DNA of 64,000 nucleotides from Gammaproteobacteria bacterium (lineage in GTDB: Bacteria > Pseudomonadota > Gammaproteobacteria > Pseudomonadales > Azotimanducaceae), in assembly GCA_030425195.1 (NCBI GenBank), contig JAUIAV010000003.1, positions 186,001-250,000 of the forward strand. The letters run 5' to 3'. The notes beneath the pieces were generated by a model. The model was not told the origin of the DNA and searched no databases. It worked only from the letters and a program-made list of their open reading frames with translations. Made by a program: the position numbers and the translations under genes. Below, piece after piece: positions 17,143 to 25,837 of this stretch. Position 1 is the stretch's first letter; every line of letters starts with the position of its first letter.

Positions 17143-18744
17143 ATGCCAGGCTATCTGCAGATGATCGACGAAGTGGCTTCCATGCGCGAAGCCCATGACA
17201 CCTGGGGTGCAATCAACCCCGAGTACGTTGTCCGTATGAAGCTCCAGAACCGCTTCCGGACGGGCCTCGAAATTGCCCAGTACACGGCGGACATCATGCG
17301 CCGCGACATGGCCGCCTATGACGCGGACACCTCCAAGTACACACAGTCTCTGGGCGCCTGGCACGGGTTCATCGCTCAGCAGACCATGATGAGCGTGAAG
17401 AAGAACCACGGCTCCCTGGACCGCCGCTACATCTATCTGTCCGGCTGGATGGTTGCCGCCCTGCGCTCCAAGTTCGGCCCCCTGCCGGACCAGTCCATGC
17501 ACGAGAAGACCACCGTGCCGGACCTGATCGAGGAGATCTACACCTTCCTGCGCCAGGCGGATGCCCGCGAGCTCCGGCACATCTTCGTGGAGCTGGACGA
17601 GGCCCGGCAAAATGGCGGCAAGGTGGACTCCATCATTCAGAGAATCGACAACTACGAGACCCACGTGGTGCCGATCATCGCGGACATCGACGCCGGTTTC
17701 GGCAACGAGGAAGCCACCTACCTGCTGGCCAAGCGCATGATCGAAGCGGGCGCGTGCGCCATCCAGATCGAAAACCAGGTCTCCGACGCCAAGCAGTGCG
17801 GCCACCAGGCCGGCAAGGTGACGGTGCCGCACGAGGACTTCATCTCGAAGATCAACGCCGTACGCTATGCCTTCCTGGAACTCGGCATCGACAACGGCAT
17901 CATCGTCGCCCGCACCGACTCGCTGGGTGCCGGCCTGACCCAGAAGGTGCCCGTATCGCTGAAGCCGGGCGATCTGGGTGATCAGTACTGCAAGTTCCTC
18001 GACGCCGAGGAAGTGCACGACCTCACCGAGCTGAACGACGGCGACATCACCATTCACCAGGGCGGCAAGGTCTGCAAGCCCAAACGCCTGGACAACGGCC
18101 TCTATGCCTTCAAGGAAGACACCGGTTTCGACCGCGTGGTGCTCGATTGCGTGACCAGCCTGGAACATGGCGCCGACCTGCTCTGGATCGAAACGGAAAA
18201 GCCGAACGTGGCGCAGATCGCCGCCATGGTGAACGCGGTCCGGGAGAAGCGCCCGGACGCCAAGCTCGTCTACAACAACTCGCCTTCCTTCAACTGGACG
18301 CTGAAGTTCCGGCAGCAGGTCTTCGAGGAATGGAAGGCCGCGGGCAAGGACGTCTCCGCCTATCCGGATCCGGAAAAGGACGAGAAAGGTCTGATGGATG
18401 CGAAGTTCGACGACAGTGAGCTGTGTCAGGAAGCGGATCGTCTGATCCAGTCCTTCCAGGCGGACGCCGCCAGGGAAGCCGGCATCTTCCACCACCTGAT
18501 CACGCTGCCCACCTACCACACGGCAGCGCTGTCCACGGACGTGCTCTCGGAAGGTTACTTCGGCAGCGAAGGCATGCTGGCTTACGTGCTCGGCGTGCAG
18601 CGGGCGGAGATTCGCCGGGATCTGGCCAGCGTGAAGCACCAGGATCTGGCCGGCTCGAACGTCGGCGACGACCACAAGGAGTACTTCCTGGGTGAGAAGG
18701 CCCTGCTGGCCGGCGGTGCTGCCAACACCATGAACCAGTTCTGA
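17143..18744 (+). CDS. aceA: Isocitrate lyase (long Pseudomonas-type)
   Basis: Cleaves isocitrate to glyoxylate and succinate in the glyoxylate shunt, needed for growth on acetate or fatty acids. The protein (533 residues from 17143) matches the long AceA subgroup: WGAINPEYVVRMKLQNRF near the N-terminus, SGWMVAALRSKFGPLPDQS, IADIDAGFGN with metal ligands, and the catalytic KQCGHQAGKVTVPHEDF with Cys219 (the short E. coli type has KKCGH). An ATG at 17137 is also in frame; AGGA at 17131-17134 is 8 nt from the 17143 ATG and only 2 nt from the other, so 17143 is preferred. A terminator follows at 18781. No malate synthase is in the window. Confidence 0.95.
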   Translation: MPGYLQMIDEVASMREAHDTWGAINPEYVVRMKLQNRFRTGLEIAQYTADIMRRDMAAYDADTSKYTQSLGAWHGFIAQQTMMSVKKNHGSLDRRYIYLSGWMVAALRSKFGPLPDQSMHEKTTVPDLIEEIYTFLRQADARELRHIFVELDEARQNGGKVDSIIQRIDNYETHVVPIIADIDAGFGNEEATYLLAKRMIEAGACAIQIENQVSDAKQCGHQAGKVTVPHEDFISKINAVRYAFLELGIDNGIIVARTDSLGAGLTQKVPVSLKPGDLGDQYCKFLDAEEVHDLTELNDGDITIHQGGKVCKPKRLDNGLYAFKEDTGFDRVVLDCVTSLEHGADLLWIETEKPNVAQIAAMVNAVREKRPDAKLVYNNSPSFNWTLKFRQQVFEEWKAAGKDVSAYPDPEKDEKGLMDAKFDDSELCQEADRLIQSFQADAAREAGIFHHLITLPTYHTAALSTDVLSEGYFGSEGMLAYVLGVQRAEIRRDLASVKHQDLAGSNVGDDHKEYFLGEKALLAGGAANTMNQF

Positions 18745-18780
18745 CGCCGACCCCGTCCGGGGCCCGCCGGCACTGCACAC

Positions 18781-18808
18781 AGGGCGGCATCATGCCGCCC
18801 TTTCTTTT
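18781..18808 (+). terminator. Rho-independent terminator of aceA
   Basis: Stem AGGGCGGCA / TGCCGCCCT with a 3-nt loop, followed directly by TTCTTTT, 37 bp beyond the isocitrate lyase stop. This is a standard intrinsic terminator. Confidence 0.85.
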
Positions 18809-18958
18809 CCCCACCCACCCACACCCCCGGTAAAACAGGCAGTTGATCCTGTCAGCCAAGTTGTTCATGCTCTGAGAGCGGCCCTGGGGAGGGTATCGCA
18901 AGGTAATCCGGAAGCCGACCTGCGTGGCAACCGGCTGGCAGTATCTAGGGGAGAAACA

Positions 18959-21900
18959 ATGAGCAGACTTTTCGTCCGTGTTCTCGCGGCCGGTCTACTG
19001 ACCCTGCCGCTCACCGCCGCCGGCCAGTCCGGTGATCTCGAAGAGATCATCGTGACCGGCTCGCACATCAAGGGATCTGCGGAGGACGCACCATCGCCGG
19101 TCCAGCTCCTGGGAAGGGAGTCCATCGTCGCCTCAGGCGCATCGGACGTTGCGGAGGTCATCAGGAATCTGGAGATCGCCTCCGGATCCGACACCGCTCC
19201 GACGGACGGAGCCCGATTCAACGGCGGCGCCGGCGCCGGACTGGCAAACGTGAACCTCCGGGGTCTCGGACCCACCTCCACGCTGGTGCTGCTCGACGGC
19301 AAACGCTTGCCCTATGCCGGCCAGAAGCTGTCCGATGGTGACCGTTTCGTCGACATCAATACGATCCCGGTCACGATGATCGAACGGGTGGAGGTGCTGA
19401 AGAACGGTGCCTCGGCGACCTACGGATCCGATGCGATTGCCGGTGTGGTCAACTTCATCACCCGCAGCGACTTCGAAGGTTTCGAGATCAGCGGCAAGTG
19501 GCAGTCCACCACCGAAGGCAGCCAGGAGGACGCCACCCTCGGAGCCATCTTCGGCTGGGCCAGCGACGACGGAAAATCCAATTTCGTGATCGGCGGCGAA
19601 TACTTCGACCGAGGTCTGCTCGAATCCTCCGAGCGCCCGGATCTCCGCCGCGACCTCTACGAGCGGCAGGATGCGAGCATCGTCAACCGTTTCTCCGTGA
19701 CCGGCGGCGATCCGAACTGCGAAGCCGTGGGCGAGGACTTCTTCCGCGACAACGGCGAGAGCTCCGATCCGTTCTCCTGTAACCGGCACGGCAGCGAAAC
19801 CGGCGTGATGATCCCGGATCAGAAACGCGGCAGCGTGATGGCCGATTTCCGTTACGGCTTCTCGGAAGGTGTCGAGTTCTATGCACAGGCTTCCTACATG
19901 GAAGGCCGCAGCGGCCAGCGCCGACCCGTCCACGCCGGACCGATCGAACCGAAATACTTCATACCATTTCTTCTGGGCGCCACCTCCGGCGTGCCGCAGC
20001 CTGATCTCGGCTGGCCGAACGATCCCTCTCTGATCAACAACGGCGGTCCGTTGCCGCCGCCAGCCTTTACACCCCCAGGCCTGTTTCCGCTCGAGTTGGC
20101 GGACTACACCCTGCGGGTTCCGGGGATCGAAGCGGACCGTTCATACGATGGCCACAACGAGACCCAGAACTGGCGGGTGTCCGCCGGCCTGCGCGGTGAC
20201 TTCGAGCTGGGTGCCAAAGCCTGGAACTACGACTTCAGCGTGACGCATGGTGAAAACAACTTCAGCACCCATACACTGGAGATCGACAAGGACCGGCTCG
20301 AGCTCGCCATGTACGGCCTCGGCGGGCCCAATTGTCAGCCGAATGGCAGCGTGGATCCCGCAGACCCCCGCGCAGCAGCGGCAAGGTTCCTGCTGGCCGG
20401 TGCCGATGGCCAGTTCGACGACACGGCGACGGCGCCCGGCGCCGTCGGCCCGCTGGAGCCGACGTTCATTGCCCTGTCAGGGCCGCTGCCGGGCTTCCCG
20501 TACATCAACGAGGACAATCTGGTCATGGCCATGACCAGCAGCAACATGGGTGACGCAGCCCAGGGCTGCTACTTCTTCAATCCATTCCTGAACCGCGCGG
20601 CGGCCGGCGGGACCGGGGCCAACTCCGAAGAGCTCCTGCGCTGGCTGGAAATCCCCATGGATAACTACCAGGAAACCGATACCTTCCTGACCTCCGTCGA
20701 TTTCGTGGTGGGCGGCGAGCTCTTCGAGTTCAACGGCCACATGGTGCAGCTGGCGGTCGGCGCGCAGTACCGGGAAGAAGGCCGTGAGACCGCCGTCAAC
20801 CCGCAGATCACCGGATCGGTGAACAGCTTCGGCCGCCTCTCCGGCGGCACCTCCGTCGGCGGGCTGTCCGAAAACCGTAACTTCGATGCGGAACGGGATG
20901 TCTGGGCCGTGTTCGCCGAGCTGGCGATTCCCATCGGCGACGACATCGACGTGCAGCTGGCCGGCCGGTACGAGGACTACGGCGGCGACATCGGCTCCAC
21001 GTTCGACCCCAAGCTCGCGCTGCGCTGGCAGACGACGGATTCGTTCGTGCTGCGCGGCGCGGTCTCTTCCTCGTTCCGGGGTCCGGCGCTGGCTCAGATC
21101 GAGGAAGGTACCGGCTACAGTCTGGAGTTCGGGGTCCGTGACTATCTCGGTTCTCAGGCCAATCCGGCCGGTGAGAACTGCGTTCGAACCGGGCGCTGCG
21201 GCATACCGAGCGACGACGCTGCCTCCGCGATCACCATCGTCAAGCAGGGTCTGGAAACACCCGACCTGATGCCTGAGTCGGCCATTTCCTGGAACCTCGG
21301 CGCCATCTGGTCACCGGTCAGCGGCCCCCTGGAAGGCCTCACCGTCGGCGCGGACTACTATCAGATCAACTTCGAAGACAAGATCATCGACGTGCCCACC
21401 CAGGCCTACCTTACCGCGGAACTGGATCTGTTCGAGCAGGCCCTGGCCGCCGGGGACTTCACGATCGTCGACCCCACGCTGGCCACCTTCGGTGACGCCT
21501 GCAACCCGAACGACGCCATCTATGATCCGGGCAACCCGCTCGGGGAGGCCTGTCAGGTGAATCCGGCGGCCTACTCGATTACGCCCGGGGTAACCGAGTT
21601 CGACGGCAACGTGCTCCGCCGTCCCGATCGCACCCGCAGCCTGCAGATCATCTCCAGCCGGGCGATCAACACCGGCAAGGTGGATGTGTCCGGCATCGAT
21701 GCCAACCTGAACTACGTCTGGGACTCCGGCATCGGTCAGTGGCAGGTGGACAGCCGTCTGAACTACATCATCAGTCACGATGTGAAGGACTTCCCCACCG
21801 GCCAGCCGGACTACGACGCAGCCGGATGGGCGAACCGCGGGCCTGACCGGCGGATCTCCCGCTCCATGCCGGACCTGAAGGGCAACGTGGGCCTTTCCTG

Positions 21901-22192
21901 GTACAACAACCGGCACTTCGCCCGGCTGAACATGCGTTTCGTCGGTTCCTACAAGGATGATTCGCAGCCGTCACTGCGCCTGGAAGAGGAGTTCGATCCG
22001 TACTTCGCGTTCGACCTGAACTACTCCTACACGTTCGAGCTCGGCGGCAACGGAGAGCTGCAGATGAGCCTGGGCGCCATCGACCTCTTCGATGCGGATC
22101 TGCCCAACGTCAGAGACTCGAGAGGCGTCGACCTCTACACCTTCGACCAGCGCGGCAGACGTCTTTACGCTTCTCTGCTCTATCGTCTGTAG
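18959..22192 (+). CDS. TonB-dependent outer-membrane receptor (third of three)
   Basis: A 1077-residue receptor, the largest of the three. Signal peptide about 1-23 (FVRVLAAGLLTLPLTAAG), TonB-box-like EEIIVTGSHIKG, plug with VNLRGLGPTSTLVLLDGKRL and IERVEVLKNGASATYGSDAIAGVVNFITRSD, then a barrel with VQLAVGAQYREEGRET, VQLAGRYEDYGG and LRGAVSSSFRGPAL. It has several Cys pairs in loops (for example around GENCVRTGRCG and GDACNPND), consistent with extracellular disulfides. Ends RGRRLYASLLYRL. A GGGGAGAAACA site precedes the ATG. It converges on the yciH gene and is followed by a strong hairpin. Ligand unknown. Confidence 0.92.
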   Translation: MSRLFVRVLAAGLLTLPLTAAGQSGDLEEIIVTGSHIKGSAEDAPSPVQLLGRESIVASGASDVAEVIRNLEIASGSDTAPTDGARFNGGAGAGLANVNLRGLGPTSTLVLLDGKRLPYAGQKLSDGDRFVDINTIPVTMIERVEVLKNGASATYGSDAIAGVVNFITRSDFEGFEISGKWQSTTEGSQEDATLGAIFGWASDDGKSNFVIGGEYFDRGLLESSERPDLRRDLYERQDASIVNRFSVTGGDPNCEAVGEDFFRDNGESSDPFSCNRHGSETGVMIPDQKRGSVMADFRYGFSEGVEFYAQASYMEGRSGQRRPVHAGPIEPKYFIPFLLGATSGVPQPDLGWPNDPSLINNGGPLPPPAFTPPGLFPLELADYTLRVPGIEADRSYDGHNETQNWRVSAGLRGDFELGAKAWNYDFSVTHGENNFSTHTLEIDKDRLELAMYGLGGPNCQPNGSVDPADPRAAAARFLLAGADGQFDDTATAPGAVGPLEPTFIALSGPLPGFPYINEDNLVMAMTSSNMGDAAQGCYFFNPFLNRAAAGGTGANSEELLRWLEIPMDNYQETDTFLTSVDFVVGGELFEFNGHMVQLAVGAQYREEGRETAVNPQITGSVNSFGRLSGGTSVGGLSENRNFDAERDVWAVFAELAIPIGDDIDVQLAGRYEDYGGDIGSTFDPKLALRWQTTDSFVLRGAVSSSFRGPALAQIEEGTGYSLEFGVRDYLGSQANPAGENCVRTGRCGIPSDDAASAITIVKQGLETPDLMPESAISWNLGAIWSPVSGPLEGLTVGADYYQINFEDKIIDVPTQAYLTAELDLFEQALAAGDFTIVDPTLATFGDACNPNDAIYDPGNPLGEACQVNPAAYSITPGVTEFDGNVLRRPDRTRSLQIISSRAINTGKVDVSGIDANLNYVWDSGIGQWQVDSRLNYIISHDVKDFPTGQPDYDAAGWANRGPDRRISRSMPDLKGNVGLSWYNNRHFARLNMRFVGSYKDDSQPSLRLEEEFDPYFAFDLNYSYTFELGGNGELQMSLGAIDLFDADLPNVRDSRGVDLYTFDQRGRRLYASLLYRL

Positions 22193-22213
22193 AGCTCACT
22201 TTAGAGCTCACTG
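22190..22213. repeat. Tandem 12-bp duplication at the receptor stop codon
   Basis: TAGAGCTCACTT is directly followed by TAGAGCTCACTG; the first copy contains the TAG stop codon of the third TonB receptor. It looks like a recent slippage duplication with no coding effect. Confidence 0.6.
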
Positions 22214-22228
22214 CAGACAGCGTCACGC

Positions 22229-22256
22229 AAAGCGCCGGCCACAGGGCCGGCGCTTT
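22229..22256. terminator. Bidirectional terminator between convergent genes
   Basis: A perfect 12-bp stem AAAGCGCCGGCC / GGCCGGCGCTTT with loop ACAG, followed by T-rich ends on both strands (TTTCT on plus, TTTGC on minus). It separates the receptor ending at 22192 from yciH ending at 22275 and can serve both. Confidence 0.8.
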
Positions 22257-22274
22257 CTGAGCGTTCGCCGTGAC

Positions 22275-22646
22275 TCAGCCGCCGCTGCGCTTCGCCCGGA
22301 TACCTTCCGCTTCCAGCAGACCCACTACCCGGTCACGCTGCTCGCCCTGAAGCTCGATCACGCCCGCTTTCACCGATCCACCCACACCACAGGCACTCTT
22401 CAGCATCTTCGCCAGCGCGGCAAGCGCGCTGTCGTCCAGCGGCAGACCGCTGATCAGCGTGACCCCGGCACCTTTACGGCCTCTGGTTTCCCGGGAAACC
22501 AGAACGGATGCGTCCGCAGCACCCGGCGCGCGCTGACGGCTCCGGTCGCGGCAGACGCACTCGGCCTCAGAACGGCGGCAGCCGGGACAGATCCGACCCC
22601 TGTCCGTACTGTAGACGAGCCCGCCTCCGCCCCTGCGCTTTCTCAC
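22275..22646 (-). CDS. yciH: Translation initiation factor SUI1/eIF1-like protein YciH
   Basis: A 123-residue protein with an N-terminal Cys-rich segment (ICPGCRRSEAECVCR, about 19-33) and a C-terminal SUI1 domain (about 45-120) including GRKGAGVTLISGLPLD, LAKMLKSACGVGGSVKAGVIELQGEQRDRV and VGLLEAEGIRAKRSGG. YciH-type proteins bind the small ribosomal subunit and affect initiation fidelity. The start is GTG at 22646 (MRKRRGGGGLVYS). It lies 12 bp downstream of the SDR stop, so it may be the last gene of the acyl-CoA dehydrogenase run, although function gives no reason for that link. Confidence 0.88.
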   Translation of the reverse strand: MRKRRGGGGLVYSTDRGRICPGCRRSEAECVCRDRSRQRAPGAADASVLVSRETRGRKGAGVTLISGLPLDDSALAALAKMLKSACGVGGSVKAGVIELQGEQRDRVVGLLEAEGIRAKRSGG

Positions 22647-22658
22647 CGCGGGATCGGC

Positions 22659-23435
22659 TCAGCGCGAACCCTGACCATCATCCACCTTGATACAGGTCCC
22701 GGTGACCGCATCCGAGGCCGGTGACACCAGATACAGCAGCGTGCTGTCCAGCTGCGCCGGATCGCAGATCCGTTTGCGCGGAAAAGATTGAGAGAAATCC
22801 CCCATGCGTTCCAGCATGCCGTCGAGCATCTCGGTAGAGAAGGCACCGGGCGCTATGGCATTCACGTTGATGTTGAAGCGCGACCACTCCACCGCCAGTA
22901 CCTCCGTCATCCGCACGAGCGCGGACTTGGTGACGGAATAGAGCGCCGCACCGTTGCCGCTGTAGTTGAAGCCGCCGACGGAGGATATGTTCACCATCCG
23001 GCCCGGCTGTTTGGCCGCGATCAGACGCCGGGCCACTTCGCAGGAAAGATCCCAGGGGCCGCGCAGGTTGGTGTCGAAAACCGCGTCCACCAGCTCGTCC
23101 GACATCCTCACCGCGTGCTGAGCATCCGGGATGCCCGCGTTGTTCACCAGAATGGTGATGGTGCCGAGATGGCCTTCCACCTCCTCCACCACGTTACGGA
23201 TGCTTTCCCGGTCCGTCATGTCGAGGGCCAGGGGCAGACAGTCGCCGCCCGCCCCACGGATTTCTTCCGCCAGCGCATCCAGACGGTCCACCCGGCGCCC
23301 GGTGAGCGCCACCTTGGCACCGCAGGCAGCCAGCACGGTGGCAAACCGCTTCCCGAGGCCGGACGTGGTGCCGGTCACCAGGGCGACCTGTCCGGTCAGA
23401 TCGATGGAGAAGTTAGGGGTCGCATAATCGGTCAT
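22659..23435 (-). CDS. Short-chain dehydrogenase/reductase
   Basis: A 258-residue Rossmann oxidoreductase. Cofactor motif TGTTSGLGKRFA (about 20-31), Arg-containing TGRRVDRL that suggests NADP(H) preference, NNAGI (about 99), catalytic Ser in NISSVGGF, and Tyr/Lys in YSVTKSALVR. The C-terminal PASDAVTGTCIKVDDGQ is the usual substrate-loop end. It starts 24 bp after the stop of the acyl-CoA dehydrogenase gene at 23460 and is probably cotranscribed with it. In atu-type terpenoid loci SDRs oxidise hydroxyacyl or alcohol intermediates; substrate here is inferred from context only. Confidence 0.85.
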   Translation of the reverse strand: MTDYATPNFSIDLTGQVALVTGTTSGLGKRFATVLAACGAKVALTGRRVDRLDALAEEIRGAGGDCLPLALDMTDRESIRNVVEEVEGHLGTITILVNNAGIPDAQHAVRMSDELVDAVFDTNLRGPWDLSCEVARRLIAAKQPGRMVNISSVGGFNYSGNGAALYSVTKSALVRMTEVLAVEWSRFNINVNAIAPGAFSTEMLDGMLERMGDFSQSFPRKRICDPAQLDSTLLYLVSPASDAVTGTCIKVDDGQGSR

Positions 23436-23459
23436 CTTGATATCCCGTTGTTTGATCGG

Positions 23460-24596
23460 TCAGAGAAGGGCTTCGGCCAGATGGCGGCGATGATGAATCG
23501 CATCACCGAAGGCATATTGTGCCCACAGGGCGCGTTTCAGATACAGCTGGGCATCGCACTCCCAGGTGAAGCCGAAACCGCCATGAAACTGGATGGCCCG
23601 GTCACCGGCGAATGCGAAAGCCTCACTCGCCTGTGCCTTGGCCATCCGGAGCGCGACGTCGATCGCTTCCTCGCTCTCCCCCGCCTCGATCAGCGAGGCG
23701 GCGTGATAGACATGGGAACGTGTCCGCTCTAGTCCGATGAGAATGTCCACCGTGGGATGCTTCAGACCCTGATAGCTGCCGATTTTGCGGCCGAAAGCGG
23801 TGCGGGTGTTCAGATACTCCACGATCACTTCCAGCGCGCCGGCGATGCCGCCGGCCGACTCGGCGGAAATGAGCAGCAGCGCCGCATTGCGGATCCGGGA
23901 AAGGGCGGTCAGCGCGCGTTCGCCGCGGATGAGGCGATCGTCAGGGACCTGCACCCCGTCGAGAATCAGCTCGAAGCTGCGCCGGGTATCGTCTATCAGG
24001 GTCTCGCGGTGCAGCGCGCCAGCCGGCAGTGACTCACGATCCAGGACCGCCAGCGCAGGAGCGCCTTCCAGATTACCGCTGATCAGCAGGAAGTCGGCGG
24101 CGTCCGCGTTCAGCACGAAGGTTTTGGTGCCCGAGAGTGCCGCCTGACTGCCCGTTTCACGCAGGGTGAGCCCGGCCGCTTCGAGGTCCCAGTCGCCGTC
24201 CACTTCGCAGAGCGCGACGGTTCCGATCGCACCTTCCGCAACCGCGGGCAGGCAGGCGGACCGGAGCGCGTCGTCGGCAGCGAGCACGCCCTGTACGAAG
24301 AGCTGGGTCGACAGCCAGGGCGTGGCCGACAGCCACCGGCCCATGGGTTCTGCGATGGTGACCGCGGCGGCCAGGCCCAGGTCGCTGCCGCCGCAGGCTT
24401 CCGGAATCGCCAGGCCGGACCAGCCGAGATCCACCATCTCCCGCCAGACCGCATCGTCGTAGCCATCTTCGCTCAGCATGAGATCTCGAACCACGCTGGT
24501 AGGTGACTTGCTGCGGAAGAACTCCGTCGCCGTATCGAGCAGCATGGACTGCTCCTCGGAGAAGGTCATGGTCGCCTTGAGTTTTACTGCTGTCAT
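23460..24596 (-). CDS. Acyl-CoA dehydrogenase, subunit-like (with catalytic TWE motif)
   Basis: A 378-residue FAD-dependent acyl-CoA dehydrogenase. Visible: SEEQSMLLDTATEFFRSKSP at the N-terminus, the mid-domain GTKTFVLNADAADFLL, the helical NTRTAFGRKIGSYQGLKHPTVDILI, and QFHGGFGFTWECDAQLYLKR containing the usual catalytic Glu position. The middle domain is divergent and lacks the typical WITNG segment. ATG at 24596 (MTAVKLKATMTF) with GAGGAGCGAGC upstream is chosen; the frame extends to 24725 over the neighbouring gene. Paired 20 bp downstream of a second, different acyl-CoA dehydrogenase gene, the layout of heteromeric alpha2beta2 enzymes used on steroid or terpenoid CoA esters. Confidence 0.85.
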   Translation of the reverse strand: MTAVKLKATMTFSEEQSMLLDTATEFFRSKSPTSVVRDLMLSEDGYDDAVWREMVDLGWSGLAIPEACGGSDLGLAAAVTIAEPMGRWLSATPWLSTQLFVQGVLAADDALRSACLPAVAEGAIGTVALCEVDGDWDLEAAGLTLRETGSQAALSGTKTFVLNADAADFLLISGNLEGAPALAVLDRESLPAGALHRETLIDDTRRSFELILDGVQVPDDRLIRGERALTALSRIRNAALLLISAESAGGIAGALEVIVEYLNTRTAFGRKIGSYQGLKHPTVDILIGLERTRSHVYHAASLIEAGESEEAIDVALRMAKAQASEAFAFAGDRAIQFHGGFGFTWECDAQLYLKRALWAQYAFGDAIHHRRHLAEALL

Positions 24597-24616
24597 CTGC
24601 TCGCTCCTCGCCTCCG

Positions 24617-25810
24617 TCAGTCCTTCGGCAGTCCGAGCACCCGCTCGCCGACGATGTTGGCCTGAACCTGACTGGTCCCGCCGCCGATGGTGGCGGAGAA
24701 CGCGTTGAAATAGGAGCGTTGCCACAGACCGCCCCTTTCCGCCCGTTCATCACCCACCCAGCGCGCACCGTTCGCACCCTGAAGGGTGATGGCGAACTGC
24801 AGGAGCCGACGCTTGTGCTCGGTGCCGCGCAGCTTGCCCGACATGGCGATAGCACCCGGCCGCTCGCTGATCAGGGCCGGATGCCGGGCGCGGGCACCAC
24901 AGAGACGATCACCCTGCTCCTCGATGAGAAACTTCACCAGCTCGTCGCGGATGATGGGGTCTTCGATGGCCGGACGGCCATCCCGCTTCACCCGCCGGGC
25001 GAGCTCCAGCACATCCTGCACGCCCACGGCATTCATGGAGAGGCCGCCGGCCTGGCCGCCCGCCACGCTCCGCTCGAACGTCAGCGTCTGCATGGCGATC
25101 TGCCAGCCTTCCCCCTCCCTGCCCATGAGGCAGTCGCCGGGAATCCGGGCGTCCGTGAAGAACGTCTGCGTGAATCCGTACTCGCCGGTGAGCTTCCGGA
25201 TGGGCTGGACGTCCACACCGGGCACGTCCATGGGCGCGAGAAAGTAGGACAGGCCTGCATAGCGGTTCTCAGCATCCGGGTTCGTGCGTGCCAGCAGGAT
25301 CATGTACTTCGCGTAGGTCCCGAGGCTGGTCCAGATCTTGGAGCCGTTCAGGATCCAGTCGTCCCCGTCCCGGACCGCGCGCGTGGTGGCGGCCGCCAGG
25401 TCAGAGCCGTTATCCGGCTCGGAGAAACCCTGACACCAGATGTCCTCCGCCGAGAGGATGCCGGGAATGTACTTCTGCTTTTCTGCCTCGGTGCCGATGG
25501 CCAGAATGAGCGGCCCCGCCCAGTTCAGCCCGATGGTATTCGGCACGAACGGCACCTTGAGCCGCGCCATCTCCGCGTTGACGATGTCCTGCATCACCTG
25601 CGGTTGGCCGCCACCGCCGTATGCCTTCGGCCAGGCCATGCCGAGGTACCCGGCTTCGTAGACCTTCCGCTGCCAGTCCCGGAGGTATTCGAACTGCCGG
25701 TCCGTGCCCACCTCCATGAACGTTTCAGGCAGCAGAAAGTCCGGCTCCGGCGGCCGGTTGGCTTCCAGCCAGGCGGCCACTTCCGCCCGGAAGTCGTCGA
25801 GTTCACTCAT
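24617..25810 (-). CDS. Acyl-CoA dehydrogenase (FadE/ChsE-like partner)
   Basis: A 397-residue acyl-CoA dehydrogenase with a full set of FAD-binding elements: AGYLGMAWPKAYGGGG, WCQGFSEPDNGSDLA, DDWILNGSKIWTSLGTYA, FFTDARIPGDCLMGREGEGW, and the C-terminal FSATIGGGTSQVQANIVGERVLGLP typical of the large FadE family. It differs strongly in sequence from the downstream homologue, as expected for two subunits of one enzyme. It is 20 bp upstream of that gene and 27 bp downstream of the AtuA-family gene. The acyl substrate is unknown. Confidence 0.88.
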   Translation of the reverse strand: MSELDDFRAEVAAWLEANRPPEPDFLLPETFMEVGTDRQFEYLRDWQRKVYEAGYLGMAWPKAYGGGGQPQVMQDIVNAEMARLKVPFVPNTIGLNWAGPLILAIGTEAEKQKYIPGILSAEDIWCQGFSEPDNGSDLAAATTRAVRDGDDWILNGSKIWTSLGTYAKYMILLARTNPDAENRYAGLSYFLAPMDVPGVDVQPIRKLTGEYGFTQTFFTDARIPGDCLMGREGEGWQIAMQTLTFERSVAGGQAGGLSMNAVGVQDVLELARRVKRDGRPAIEDPIIRDELVKFLIEEQGDRLCGARARHPALISERPGAIAMSGKLRGTEHKRRLLQFAITLQGANGARWVGDERAERGGLWQRSYFNAFSATIGGGTSQVQANIVGERVLGLPKD

Positions 25811-25837
25811 CCGTGGTCCCCATGAAAAAAGCGTTCG

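Noticed and set aside
17125-18780. A 551-codon minus-strand open frame opposite isocitrate lyase
   Set aside because: Shadow of a highly conserved sense gene in GC-rich DNA; no family resemblance and no ribosome-binding site.
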